From contig VYZI01000019.1 in NCBI GenBank assembly GCA_013397695.1, positions 3,448,663 through 3,512,662 on the forward strand: a stretch of DNA of 64,000 nucleotides, written 5' to 3'. Positions within the stretch are counted from its first letter, which is position 1; each line of letters begins with the position of its first letter. The notes under the pieces are model-generated. The model had not been told where the DNA came from and ran no database searches. It saw only the letters and a program-made list of their open reading frames with translations. Source of the stretch: Centropus unirufus. Taxonomy: Eukaryota; Chordata; Aves; Cuculiformes; Centropidae. This document shows, piece after piece, positions 35,000-47,600 of this stretch. The position numbers and the translations under genes are program-made.

Positions 35000-36390
35000 T
35001 TTCACATTGAAATGGTTTTTACATCTTAAAAGGATTTTTTAATAGTTTTTCATGACTCTTTGAAACTTTGTTTACTAATGTTTCTCTACAAAGTTTATAT
35101 ATCTGGGGTGAAATTCTGGTCTTCCTACTAATTTGTGTGGGGACCAGAATTCCACAGTCAGTGTTCAGATTGTTCTCTGATGACTGTTTCTGAGTTGTTT
35201 TCAAAGCAATGGTATGATCCCAGGGTAGGGAAGCCAGGAGTCGAGTACGATAGTGATTCCTTTGCACACATCTCAAGCTTTTCCTATCTGTAGAACAGTA
35301 TTTGTTAAAGGCACTTGGTAGTGGAAAGTGTATTCAGATCATGAGCATTATTGCCCTTTAAACTCGGAGCAGACTTACAGCTTTCCCAGCTTTGAAAGTT
35401 CAGACTTGTAAAAGTGGCGACTGTTGGAAGTGTTGAAAACAAAGGAGTAGCTGAATGTATGATTTGTAGATAGTCGTCTTTGGGGCGCTTGTGAAGCGCT
35501 CTGGGGCAGGTATTTATTTGCAGGATTTGAAGTTCATTTGTCATGAACGAGGTGATGATGTCATTGGTGTCCTTGTGTTGTCCAAGTGTCAGTGCAGAGT
35601 TTTTCTGTGTGTCTTGTTGTCTTTTCATGATTGCTGGCTTTTAGATTTCAGTAAGAATATCAAGTGAAAAAATGTTATTTGTGTAACATTTAGTTGAAAA
35701 ATGTGTGCGTTTGGGACTACTCTCCAATTGCCGTTTTTCAGAATCTGAACTTGGAGGCTTTCAAAACCATATATTTATATGGACTCAATAAAGATCAGTG
35801 CAAACACTGCAATTCTTATACCTTTGAGAACAAACATTTCTATGTAACTAGGGATCTCTGTGCAGTCTGCCTTCTCAAAGTTAGAATGTTCTGGCAGATG
35901 GCAAAATTAGTTTTGGGGGGTGATCCTGCAAAATGCATCAAGGGATATTCATCATTGGATAAGTTGAGACAATTTTTGGTTTTAATTTTAGAACTCTTTA
36001 CCATCAATCCTGACTAAGGAACAATAGATTTCCAGCTGAAATACCTGCCTTCTTCCCTGGCATGGCGGAGCTCTTCTCACATCCGCAGCGAGGAAAGCAT
36101 CCTTTGAAAGCTCCCTTTTTTGGTTCTTTCACTGTCGGGGTCTTTAGCAACTCAAGTCACCCACCTCTTGCAAAATGCACCTGTGTGAAACTATTGAGGT
36201 TGCGTGGCAAGGTTTGCTGGTGGCTGGGCTACATGGGTGGCTCCTGTGAGAAGCTGCTAGAAGCTTCCTGCGTGTCCAGTAGCGATGGACCTGCTGCTGG
36301 CCAGGGCTGAGCCCCTCAGCGACACCTGGAACCGCACCGTTAAAAAGGGGGGGAAATTTGCACAGCAGCAATTGCGGTGGGGGAGAGGAG
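35000..36390. other. Intergenic region between RRN3 and NTAN1
   Basis: The left half is AT-rich and may be alternative RRN3 3' UTR; it contains a 10-base perfect inverted repeat (35112-35121 with 35142-35151). The right half becomes GC-rich towards the NTAN1 island. No coding exon is recognised. Confidence 0.55.
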
Positions 36391-36590
36391 CGAGTCCGTG
36401 AGAGAAACAACTGCGGGCACCGAGGGCAGGGAAGGGGCTCCAGGTGCTGCAGCGGAGTCTCCCGTGGAGGAGGCCGAGCAGGTGGGTGCAAACGTGGCCG
36501 GGGCACAGGGAATGCTGCGCTGGGGCCGCTCCGTGCGCGCACAGCCGGCGGGAAGAGCCCGAGCCCTCAAGGAGAACCCGCCCTTTTGGG

Positions 36591-36680
36591 TTAGAATCGT
36601 GGAATGGCTGGGGCTGGGAGGGGCCCTAAAGATCGTCCACTTCCAAACCCCTGCCGCGGGCGGGGCCGCTTTCCCCAGGA
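36591..36680 (-). repeat. CR1 LINE fragment, antisense, in the NTAN1 promoter island
   Basis: The stretch reading AGAATCGTGGAATGGCTGGG, then GGGGCCCTAAAGATCGTCCA and TTCCAAACCCCTGCC, is the reverse complement of the avian CR1 3' end. Several positions have become GC or CpG. It is a short remnant with approximate ends. Confidence 0.8.
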
Positions 36681-36785
36681 AGGGTTTTTTTCCCTCTAGG
36701 ACCGAGGGCTTCGTTTCGTGGCTGCGGGGCGCCGGGACTCACCGGGGCGGTCTCCAGAGCGGCTCCTCCCGGGCCCGCGGCGGGG

Positions 36786-36858
36786 NNNNNNNNNNNNNNN
36801 NNNNNNNNNNNNNNNNNNNNNNNNNNNNNNNNNNNNNNNNNNNNNNNNNNNNNNNNNN
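36786..36858. other. Assembly gap (73 N)
   Basis: A run of 73 N ending 15 bases before the NTAN1 start codon. The same 11-base string CCGCGGCGGGG lies on both edges, which suggests a collapsed or wrongly spaced GC-rich repeat. Confidence 0.97.
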
Positions 36859-36873
36859 CCGCGGCGGGGGGCG

Positions 36874-39800
36874 ATGCCGCTGCTGGTGAACGGGGAGCGC
36901 GTCGGGCCTTGCCGGGCCGCGCCGGACCTGGTGCGCGCCTTCCCGCACCTCCAGGTGAGGCGGCGCCGCTGGGCGCAGCGCGGGAGCCGGGGAAGGGGCT
37001 CCTCGGCGGGAGGCGCGGGTTCGGGGAAGCCCAGGCGCGCCGGGAGCTGCCGGGGACGGCGCTGCGGGAGCGCGGCCCGGGGGCCCGAAACCCCGCGTTC
37101 GGACGAGGACGGAATAAACGGGCTGGGTTGGGGCAGGGGGGGCAGAAACCTGCGCGCTCCCGGTGTCCTGACCTGATTGAACGTCCCGGGTCAGATCTGG
37201 AATTGCCTGATGTGATCTTTGCCAAGCCCCACTGCCTTTTGTTAAACCGCCGTTTTATCATCGGTGAAGCGGGGAAAAGGGTCTCGTGTGTCCGGGGTGA
37301 TGGGATGTAACAAGTAACTGGATCAGCGGCAGGAAAGCGAAAAATCCTCCAAATCCAGAATCCTCCGTCATACACAGCGTGTATGTTTGGCTCTGACCTG
37401 GATCCCCTCCCTTTTCAGAGGGGACGTTCCTGTCAAGTGACGGATACAGCTGAGAATGCAGTCCCTGTAGTCCTTGTTGTCATTTATCTTTAGGAAAAGG
37501 CAAAACTCCTGCAAAGTCAGCCTACTCAGATTGTGGAACCCAAAGGTCTCTTGTATGTCCAGCAGAGAGAGTTTGCGGTGACTACCCCTAAAGATGGTAC
37601 GTAGGAACATAAACGTACTTGTCCTAAAACAGTGACCATGAGAGTGCAGTTGTCACAGTGTTCTTTCCTTTAAAATAGGCTCTGTTTCCATTCTTGGATC
37701 AGATGATGCAACTACCTGCCACATAGTTGTGCTCCGACACACAGGTATCTTGAAAGGATGTTCAGAACAAAACCTGCACCCCTGGAATTAGTAATGAATT
37801 AGTGTTGGCTTATGCTGAAATTATATTTATTTAAACATGAATCTCAGAGTCACATGATGTATTGGCTACATGACCTGTTCAGAGCTGGCATGCTTAGTGC
37901 CGGAGGTTCCATGTTCTGGTTGCTCCATGAGAAGATCCTAAACTTGGTCCACCCTGTGGCCCGTGGTAGTTGCAGACCTTGGCTGTGTTCAACAGGTGGG
38001 CCTGCAGGGTTTGGTGATAATGAGGGTAACACCTGTGGAAAGATCCTTGCTGCATGCTTGGATTTCTGACATTAACTGCCTTCTCACGTCTTCCTCAGGC
38101 AGCGGAGCGACCTGCTTGACACACTGCGATGGATCAGACACAGAAGCTGAGGTGTCGCTCATCATGAGCTCAGTAAAATCTTTCTCTACCACCCCTGGAT
38201 ACGGCAGGTCAGCTCTGCTCTCGTCTCTGTTGTGCTGTTTTTGACGAAGTTTGTTGCCGCTTATAAGGTGGGGAGATCTTGTGTGACTGTGGGGTTCGGA
38301 CGAGGTAGTTGTGCAGGAGGAATCTCTTCATCGGGACCCACATGTGAAGTGAGAACGGTTTCCTCAGCGATGCTTTAGATGGCATTCTTAGCATGGTCCT
38401 GTTCTGAGTAGAGTCTCTGTAAAACACCATTGTGAGGTTTTGTGGTAACTGTTTCCCAGTCGCTTTTGTTTCAGATAGCTGAAATTCTCCAAAGAACTGG
38501 TTTTGAACATGTCTTTACAGAGATGCTTCTCAGAAGAGAATGCAGCTCTGTAGTCCAGTGTAGTTGTGAGGAGGTAATGGGAGCAAAAATCTTCATGTTT
38601 AACTAATCCTTTCTTGGGAACCGGAACGTGGCGACTAAGTTCAGTCCAAAGCAGAGGTGCTGACAATTGGAGATGATACCACTGGGATGGATAGAACTGC
38701 CTGCATGTGATTGCCTCTTAAAGTTTTCAATTGGTGCTATTCCCCGGGTGATCCTTGAGGTATCCAGGATGGAATTACTGTAACTTGCTGTGTAATGCAA
38801 ACCAATTTGGTGCGTGTGACTGTAACAAGCAATGCTTGCTTTGCAGTGTGGGCTGGGGATTGTTTTGTAAAGCTTTTCACGCTGGGATGTCTTTTTAATT
38901 GCTGTTTCCTGTTATTCCATCTCTGTTAGGCTGGAAGTGCACCTAGTTGGAGGTTTCAATGATGATAGGCAGTTATCACAAAAACTTACTAATCAGCTTC
39001 TTAGTAAGTTCACGTTTTTTCCACTCTCATGTCCAAAAAATTATAGTTCTGACTGGATTTGGGTAAAGTTTGTTTGTAATCGCAGCCCCCTGTCATTTAA
39101 TGAAAACAAATCTGGATTCATTCAGAGGGATGTTTTCTCTGCCTGCAGATGCGGTGTGGAGAGGGATTGGACCTCTGGGGCTCACGGCCAGGGTGTGGGA
39201 TGGAGGGTCTGAACTTTTAATTCCTTCCTGAGTTTTGTTCTAATATGTAGAATGGGGGTGCAGCTCAGCCGGGCTCCATCCCAAACACTGCTGCTGCTGC
39301 GCTGTGTGATCTTGGCCAGGGATTGTCCTTGTCTAAGTCCACACATGTGGAGGACTTCCTTATTGTAGTGAATGTGACAAGGTAGAACATAATCACTGTT
39401 TGGGATTGCCTCACGAAAGATACTACAGCTCTTTATAAAATCTGGAGTACCGAGAGGTGACTGTGGTACTTTAGAAAGAAACTGGAATTGTAAGGTGCCC
39501 GATTCCCTGCTTTAGTTTGTGCTGAGCCTTTCCACAGTGTGGAGAGCCCTTGGCCCCTCTGGAATGGGTAATGGGCAGGAAGCGGGGACAGATGCCAGGA
39601 CTGGAGGGAGGTGGCCCAGGGCGGTAAGCAAAAAGGTAAACAGAACCAGCAAAGGTCCTGGGATGCACCCTCATGGCCATCACACCGAGAGGTTCCTGCT
39701 GGCTGCGTTATATCTCATGAGGGTTCTGTACAGAGTGAAGTATTCTGGTTAATTTCCTTTTTTCAACTTCCTGATTTTCATACATCAAGTTACAGTGTTG

Positions 39801-42754
39801 AACAATAACAAGTTGCTGTTAGAACTTCACAAAAAGAGAAGGCTTTTTTGTCCGGTGTGTGGGATGGTGGAAAGCATAAGTGAAATACGGCTGCTAAGAG
39901 ACTGGGTTTGCTCACTGTGTGTGTAACCCTTCAGGAAAATACATTTAACTGAAAGCTGTTAGATGTGTAGTGACCTACACCAGAGCCCATGTGATGCCAG
40001 AGCTAAACCAGAGTTAAACCAGAGTCAGTAGGAGGAGTAAGCGGCATAACACTTCAGCCTGGTTTTGCTGCTACAGCTGCTCTGTGTAAGTTACTGTTAT
40101 GTTCAGTAGCTGTGGCTTTACTTTTACAGAAGTTAGTTTGAAGCAAATCTGGAAATCGTTCTTGCTCTGTTGCCTTACCCAGGAACAGTGCATTAGGGAT
40201 CTCTGCCCATCTATTCTGCAGTGCACAGCACTGGTAATGCCCCCTCGCCTAAGCACAGCACCTGCTTTGCCACCCGTCAGTCTTATACATTGCTGCTGTC
40301 GTTGCTGTAGGAGCATTCGATCTCCAACCCGATGATGTTCATTTAGTGACTTTCTGCGTAACAGGTAAGATAATATTTCCTTGCTTTCAAAGTATCTTTA
40401 GCGACAACAACCGAAGTGCAGGCGTCTCTTCACACCTGGCATTTTATCTGTCCTGTAAGAAGGAACAGCTTGAGTCCTCCATAACCCTCTGTGACGTTCA
40501 GTGCTGTTGCTGGTGAGGTGTGTGGCGATGTCGAAGAGGCAGTGCTGTGAGGATGTGCTCCTTGCTGAGTGCTACTGAAACGTGGCCGATGGTAGAACCA
40601 CCCTGACTTTGCTGTCTGTGCCCGGTGGAGAAGGGGCTCTGCGCCTGTGGGTGCCTTACCAGGCAGCAGAGAATGGCTGGGCTGGTTGGAGCTGCATCCT
40701 CCCTGCAGCTGTGGTTGGATTCACCAACTGGTTCAGCGAGCTCATGGTGTGCAAGGCACATCCAGGAGGCAGTGATGTCCTTTTCTTTGTGTCACATTCA
40801 GGACATATTTCCATCACCGTTGTGTTTCAGCGCTGTTGGTGACGTGGGTCTTTGGAACGTGGCATCACGGTAGTTTTGCACAGTGTTTTTTCCCCTTTAA
40901 ACTGCCCACGCAGCAAGTGGAGTGGCAGCTGGCTGGAGCCAGCCATGCTGTTGGCAGATAGAGTTCTGCTCCAGGCTCAGAAGTGGGGTTATTGACCCGC
41001 ACCTTCTTTTCCATGTTTCTTTTAGGCTTCTTAGGGCTTTTTCTGTCTTGGTACAACATCAGATTGGCACACAGCGAAATGAATGCTGCTCAGAAAAAGT
41101 TCAAAGCCTCACGAGTTTGACTCTTTTTTCCCTTACAGAACTAAATGACAGAGAAGAGAAGGATATTCACCTGCCCATCATTTATGGAATAGGTGAGCTG
41201 AATTAGAATTCAGTTTTATTTTTGTAACTGGGCTGCTTTTCATTACTTGGTAGAGGTGGTCCTTTTTAGGACCATTTTTAAATGCTGTTGTTGGAGGTAT
41301 AGATAGAAAAAGAAGTGTCTTGGTACCTTGGCTGGGTGTCTGCATGCTTAGGAAGTGGCCGCTGGGTTTTTCATTTACCTGCACTCAGGATTTTGTCAGT
41401 AGCTGCTGGCCTAGTCCCGGGGTTAGAATTCAGACACCTTTCCATAGGAGGTTCTGTGTTTTTTCTAGTCCGGCTCAATATCTGTGAGACTGTTCTTCTG
41501 GAATATTGAAATGCTGCCATGGCAGAACAGGTAGAGATGTGCTACAAGGAGGATTGGGCTGCAGGTTCTGTGGGACTGGGAAATACAAGAGTGGTGCTTA
41601 ATGGGATCCCTGGAACATGGCAGTGTAGGGAACATGGTCATTTTAGACAGGTGTTTTAAAAGTATTGTTTCTGTATTTAAATCTATTTCCTGCCAGCTGT
41701 GAATGTTAAAACAGCAGAGATTTTCCCTGCAACCTTCCCAGAAAAGGGGCCGGATGAAGATTTGCGGTCAGCCCATACTTTAACAGGAGCAAGAGTGAGT
41801 AAAAATAAGCAAAGGGTATTTTTGCTGGGAGATCAGTTAAGAACAATGAAATGTCAAAGCGTGAGACAAAAATGCTTTGTTAGTGTTCTGTCAGTAAGGA
41901 AACAACAAAGATGGAAAAGCCAGAGGGAAAGGATGGCAGCGGTGATGAAACCCCTTCTGAGCCTGCAGGTGCCAGGGTGAGCCTTGCCTTGGAAGCCCAG
42001 CTCTGCTGAAGGGCTGTCATGACTGGCCCTACCTCCTTCAGGACATCCTAGGTGAAGAGATTCAGCTCACGTGCATAATCCCAGCAGGATCTGTTTATTC
42101 TGGATGTGTTGTTACAGTTTGATGTCTTGTTTGTCAGAAAAATTGGTTAATGGTCATGCGAAAGGAATGGGGTGGGGCTGAGCTGGCATGCTCAACAGGG
42201 CTATGCTAGAGCCCTTCTAGATCGTGTTGTCTCTCTCATCGCTCCTCTGTGCGAGCGCTGCCTCTCACACAAAGCTCCCTGTCTTGTTACAGCTGACCAA
42301 CATTTACGATGCAGAGATGGAACAGCTGCACATTGGGCCTTACTTCTGGAGGCCTTTCCCCCATGTGGATTTCTGGTTGGAACAAGATGATAAACAGATT
42401 TTACAGGTAGCGAAAACAGATTTTTCCTTTCAGCTGAGTAGAGAGGGGTCTAGGCTGTCAGAATTGTTGCTAGGGCACCGCTGGGGAAAGTGGGGAATAA
42501 TCTTATTAAAGGCAGTGAGTGAGAATGTTTTATTTGGATCGTGAAGCAGCTCTTGCTCCCATCTTGTTTTTCAGAACCTTTCCACATCGCCCCTGGCAGA
42601 GCCACCCCACTTTGTTTCCCACATTAGATCTACATTAACATTTTTGAAAGAACATCCCTTTCCCTCTCGCACCCTGTTTCCTGACAGGAAACCTCGCATC
42701 TACAAAAAAAATGAGGAAGGGTTATGGGAACAGGTTTGTTCTGACAGGATCTGA
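36874..42754 (+). CDS. NTAN1: NTAN1, protein N-terminal asparagine amidohydrolase
   Basis: Deamidates N-terminal Asn of proteins to Asp, the first step that feeds such substrates into the Arg/N-degron degradation pathway. Ten coding exons: 36874-36954, 37494-37596, 37679-37744, 38099-38207, 38930-39003, 40311-40364, 41139-41192, 41697-41794, 42293-42406 and 42575-42754 (TGA). All junctions are GT/AG and the total is 310 residues, the same as human. The N-terminus MPLLVNGERV matches the family. The motif GSDDATTCHIVVLRHTG places Cys75, the residue corresponding to the catalytic nucleophile in the human enzyme. Further landmarks are CLTHCDG, EVHLVGGF, CVTELNDRE, FPHVDFWLEQDDKQIL and ENLSTSPLAEPPHFV-like sequence near the end. 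The start ATG follows an assembly gap, but its distance to the catalytic Cys equals that in human, which supports it. It lies just downstream of RRN3 and converges with PDXDC1, as in mammals. Confidence 0.96.
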
Positions 42755-42843
42755 CATGAGACCAAGCAGCACACTTGCTTTAGGGAGTTTTGTGCACGAA
42801 GCCGATTGCTGTTCACAAATACCATTGTTCCCATGCTCTTAAA

Positions 42844-42849
42844 AATAAA
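42844..42849 (+). terminator. NTAN1: Poly(A) signal of NTAN1
   Basis: Canonical AATAAA 90 bases after the NTAN1 stop, implying a very short 3' UTR that ends before the convergent PDXDC1 transcript. Confidence 0.8.
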
Positions 42850-43126
42850 GTATTTTGACAGAAATACGTGGCTTTTTCTGCATTGCTTGTGCAGCGCTCA
42901 GTACTGCGTAGCAGGGAGAACCTGGCTTTGGTTTTGTCCTCATGCTGCAATAGTATAACTAACTTGATGAGTGCAGGTTACGAGAGGGAGCAGCTCCTGT
43001 ATCCGTGTGTGCTTTAGAAAGTGATTTTTCATACAGCAAAGAAAGTTGCTACAGTTAAAGCTTACTGCAACACAGGGAAGTGTCTGTCAGCAGTAACTGA
43101 ATGCAAGAGCAATAATTTGAAGAATC

Positions 43127-43132
43127 TTTATT
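43127..43132 (-). terminator. PDXDC1: Poly(A) signal of PDXDC1
   Basis: TTTATT on the + strand, that is AATAAA on the minus strand, about 1.5 kb after the PDXDC1 stop. It is placed correctly for the minus-strand transcript to end just before reaching NTAN1. Confidence 0.65.
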
Positions 43133-44675
43133 GAAACAGTCAGATCGTGTCTAAAGAATGAAGCTCATTCCAACAAAACCACTGGTGTAACACTTCCAAA
43201 TATAAAACCATTTAAAATTAATCCTTGTGGTGATAACTTTATCCCCAGCCCCTAACCCTCACGTACTTCATTGCACCAGAGAACCCCATAAGGAAGCCCA
43301 GTCAACTTCATTGGTTTTGCACTTTTTTAAAAAAAAAATTGCACTCAGATTTACATAAATTACCCCACCAGCAAAATCAGCCTTGTCCAGACACCAGGTA
43401 TTTCAGATTATCACAGTTCACCCCACTCCCCCTCCACCCATCAGGGTGTTCCTTTGTACCCTAGTGGGAGGAAAAAAGCTCCCACAAAACACACATGAAC
43501 AAACTGCTGTACCTGTACCCACTTCTGCGGGGATGGGATGTGTTTCCTCCAACTCCGATACCTTATGGGGAAAGCAACCTTTTCCAAAGATCTCCTTTCC
43601 ACAAGAGGCCCTGCAACTGCAACAAAGTGAGTAAGAATTTGGGGAGGGAAAACTTCTACACCTTCACTTCTGGTTGAGCCAAAGTTTTGCTTGTGCACCA
43701 AGAAGTCCTTGACAGGATGAAGTTGTGCCGTAGTGTAAATAACCTGGACCACTTCTCAGAGCCTGTACCTACCATAGGGAAGTTACCATGGTTCAAAAAG
43801 TAAGTGTTGAAACCATCACAAATGTATTGGGTTTTCAAGCTTTACTTACAACTACCTTTAAAAATACACAAGAGAAAGAACGCCAGTTACACTACAGAAA
43901 GGTGGGCAACAGTGTTTGGTTTGAATGGCGTGCAAAGGAAAACCATGGAGTGAGGAAGATTCTCTCCAGTGGCAGAGGCAAGAGGCTGGTCAAGCATGCA
44001 GCAGCACTATTGTCTTTCTACAAGGCTTAAAACTCAGTGACTTGGTCCCCCCTGCACCTCGGGCTGCAGCCGAATAGGCCAGGCTGTACAACAGCACGAC
44101 AAGCAGTGGCAAAGTGCCGTGACTCCTGGATACATGGGAACCCCACAGCGCTCGCTGTGCCGGTGCCTGGCAGTCTAAAGAGGATGGAAAGAAAGCAGAA
44201 GGGAGCTGGCACAACTGCAGTCACTGTTCTGCAGGAGAGGCTGAACTGAATTTTAAATATTAAAAAGATGAACAATTGGCATCTGATTTTTTTCAAGTGT
44301 ATTAGCATAAAATAAGATCACTTTGCAATTATTGGGTGCATCTGTATTGTTAATCTTGTGTATGGCTGTTTGGTTCATTAACTACTCTCATGCTTGGATT
44401 TCTAGGGGAAGGGTAGCTGCCAATTGCTTTAACAAATGTATATGAGCAGTGGGTGACACCGACGTGTAGAGAATTAAAGCAATGGTAAGAAGGGTACGAT
44501 AAGACCAATCTCTGCCCCCCTGGGTGGGAATTACTATTTGTGCAAACTCCCAGGTAATGAGTTACAGTAGTCATTACTGTCCTGTGTGGCACTGTCATAT
44601 TTCAAATGCATCATTGACACCCTGCCTCCCAGGGCATGGCTTCCTCTGCAAAATCTGGAATCCACTGTCTGGATT
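43133..44675 (-). other. PDXDC1: PDXDC1 3' UTR
   Basis: About 1.5 kb on the minus strand from the PDXDC1 stop codon to the AATAAA at 43132-43127. Open frames here on either strand have no recognisable domain and fit a non-coding UTR. The extent is inferred from the signal. Confidence 0.6.
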
Positions 44676-47600
44676 TTATCTCAGACTTTCTTGTTCCTCT
44701 GCCTTTGTGCAGTCATTTGGTGATTTTTCACTTTGAAAGTCCTCTGTGCCCGTTTTTGTTGCCTGTGCCACCTCCTGCTCCTCTGTTTTTTCCGTCTCCA
44801 AAGGTCCTTGCTCATGGCCAGGAGACAGAGCTGGGGGTCTTGGATCGATCTTCTCCAGGTCCTCGCAGTGGCTGATGGAGCTGGTCTCACTGAATGCATC
44901 AGAACTTCTTAGAGACCTTTTGAAAACTTTCTGTCCTGTGGAGCGTTGGAAGAGCGTTGTCAGTGGAGGCAGCAATTGAAATGGAAGATGCACAAGTGAA
45001 GGCTCAAAGCAAGCATCTGAATTTTACAGCTGGAAGGAAACTGCATTTAAATAGGTGCTAAGCTTCACCAAAAGCAGTGTGGAAGGCAAGCGACTACCGG
45101 CAGTTATGCAAGGATGAAATAACAGCTGCAGTTGCCTGTGTGAGCAGAGACCTAGAGTGCAGCTGAAAAAACGAGCTCCCTCCATGCACACTGAAGTCAT
45201 TCCAGCCTAAGAACACACTGGAAGCCAACCAGCAAACAAGAAGAGTTGAAACAACAGTTTTGCTGCCAGTCACATCAGCATTACCAACACAGTTACACCA
45301 GAAGCGCCCTAGATGGAATAGAACTTCTCCTTAGAATGCCTTTGTCCACGAAACTTGAGGTAGCAACAGAAAGGCAGTTGCTCCAGTACAAGATTACAGA
45401 TTAGCTCTGGTATTAAATAACACTTTTGGCTTGTTTACCTGCTCATGCTTAAACCTCAATAACCTCCTAATATTGCAGAGGAAGACTCCATTCTTCAGAG
45501 GCTGCTGTCAGTTAATTCTTGGGGAGACAACAGATGGGGCTGGCATTCCATGCCATGTTTAAAATAGGGCGTTTAAGACACTAAGATGAGCTGTAGTTCC
45601 AGATATTATGGAAGATGATGCCAGCCTTCTGTGTGAGAGCAACTCAGAGGGTGGGGTGTTTGAGCAAGTTTTGGAAAGCAATTTAAGTTGTGAGCACTCA
45701 CCGGGAAGTCTTTGCTTCGCAATGCTGGAAGTGGGAGTTGGTGGTGGAGTAGTGCCTGTTCCTTGTGCTTTCGATACATAGGTGGATTCTGTGGATTCTA
45801 GAGAGCCTGTGGGTTAAAAAAAGTTTCAAGTTGAATATCCTATCGTTACCATGTGCCAGGTGGGGCTGGAACTGCCATCTGAGGGCAGGGGGTTCTGAGT
45901 ACCTGAGGACACCACTGTTTAGACTTAAAATTCCCCCTCATTCCCTTCACAATGCTGCTACACCCACTATTCCTTCTCCCCTTGGCACTCAACATTCCCA
46001 CGTACAAGCGACTGAGCCATGCCCCAAAGGTGTAGCTACCTACAAGGAGGCCGAGTGTTCCCAAGGAAACCCTGCCCTTCTCTGCCTTCCAGTCAGTGCA
46101 TCAAGAATCAAAAAGAAAGAACCCACACACAACAGAAAGGCTTCCTCGCTGTCAGAGACACAGACAGCTGGGCTGTTGTTCCAGGGCTAACAGACACTGC
46201 TGAGTTCAGGAATTTTCTTGACCATCTGCCACAATTTTTACCGTGAAAATTTATCATTTCAGAAAGTATCAGTTTTAATGATGTAAAAACTACAGTTAGT
46301 TTGGTTTTTTTCACATCACCACAAATATTTGAGTAAAATAAGTCTTTTACACTGTAATATTCCATTTCTGTCTGTGTCCCACAAAGCCATGTTCACATTA
46401 GGCCTCAGCTGGTTGCAGCCTGTCTTTGTCAGGCATGGTGTTGTTCAACACAAACTCATCCTTTATCCACATGGCAACAGCCAGAGGGTATCCCAGACCA
46501 GGATCTCCCAGACCTCAAGTTCCAGTCACACAGTGGAACATTCCAGTGCCACTCTCCAAGAGGACACATGTGCATCTACTTGAGTGTCCTGTGACCTGAG
46601 CAACCCCACCAGCTCATGTGTTCGTAAACACAGCAGAAATGCCAGACTTTTGCAGCTTAGGTAGCCCGAAGTCAGGGAAATGATCCCTCTATTAATAAAT
46701 GCCAATGCCTAAATCACTTCTTAAGTGTGACTCAATGTGCAAGAAGAAAATGTAAGCTGACAAGCGAGGTTAGATCGTCTTACTGGGTGTTGGAGAACGA
46801 GGGAAGAGGACATCATTACTGACCAGAACAGCCCAAGAAAGGGCACTAGGATTTTAGTTTAGCCCGGAAGCAGTTTGAACGACAGGTAACATGGCTGGTG
46901 CCGCACTGGCCATACCTGCTGTTAGATTAAACGTCCTTCCCTTCGGCGAGGCTTGGAATGGAGAAAACCAGTTGAGCACAGAGCCTACAACGGGAATCTG
47001 TCGCAGCAGCCCCTGTGAAGCACACAAACACTGGCTGGTGAGCACCTCTTGTCACGCCAGGCTATCTCAAGGTACCAAGATAACCTCTCACCTCTTCCAG
47101 GAGTCGTTCTTCGTTTGCTTTCTGAAGCTGAAGTTGTGCTTCCTGTATCCCTTTTCTAACAACTTCAGTCATGTTTTCCAACAGCTAATAAAAACCAGAA
47201 ATATTCATTTTTTTAATATATAGTATTTGGACTTGAAATTATCATCTTAGTTTGGGTTTTGAGGATGTAAGCAGTCAGGTATTTTGCTAATTTAAGACAG
47301 TATTTGACTATCACTATTTCATTATGACTGTAAATTAGAGAATGCAGAGGCTGACTGTAGGATTTTTAGATGATGTACGCAGAGGAGAGAATGTCATTTT
47401 AAAACAGGAATGGTACATATTTTTCTTTTACTTGGAGATCAGCCCGGGTCCCAAATTCTTCAAAGAGCTGCTTAGCTCATAAGCAATCATCAGATGCTGA
47501 GTCTGGCTGGGAAACGTTTCAAGGTTTCCGGAGGACACATTGGTTTCTGTGTGTGTGGCCACGTCTTAGAGCTGCCTCACAGTGAGGCTGCCCAGAGACA

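Larger units (their letters stand above)
36400..37180 (+). promoter_or_regulatory. NTAN1: CpG-island promoter of NTAN1
   Basis: GC- and CpG-rich sequence surrounds the first NTAN1 exon, with a run of N from 36786 to 36858 just upstream of the start. A CR1 fragment lies inside its left part. Individual transcription factor sites are not assigned because the core promoter probably falls in or beside the gap. Confidence 0.65.

Noticed and set aside
36626..37375. Minus-strand frame of 249 codons across the NTAN1 promoter
   Set aside because: It runs through an N gap and GC-rich antisense sequence. No similarity to a known protein is apparent.
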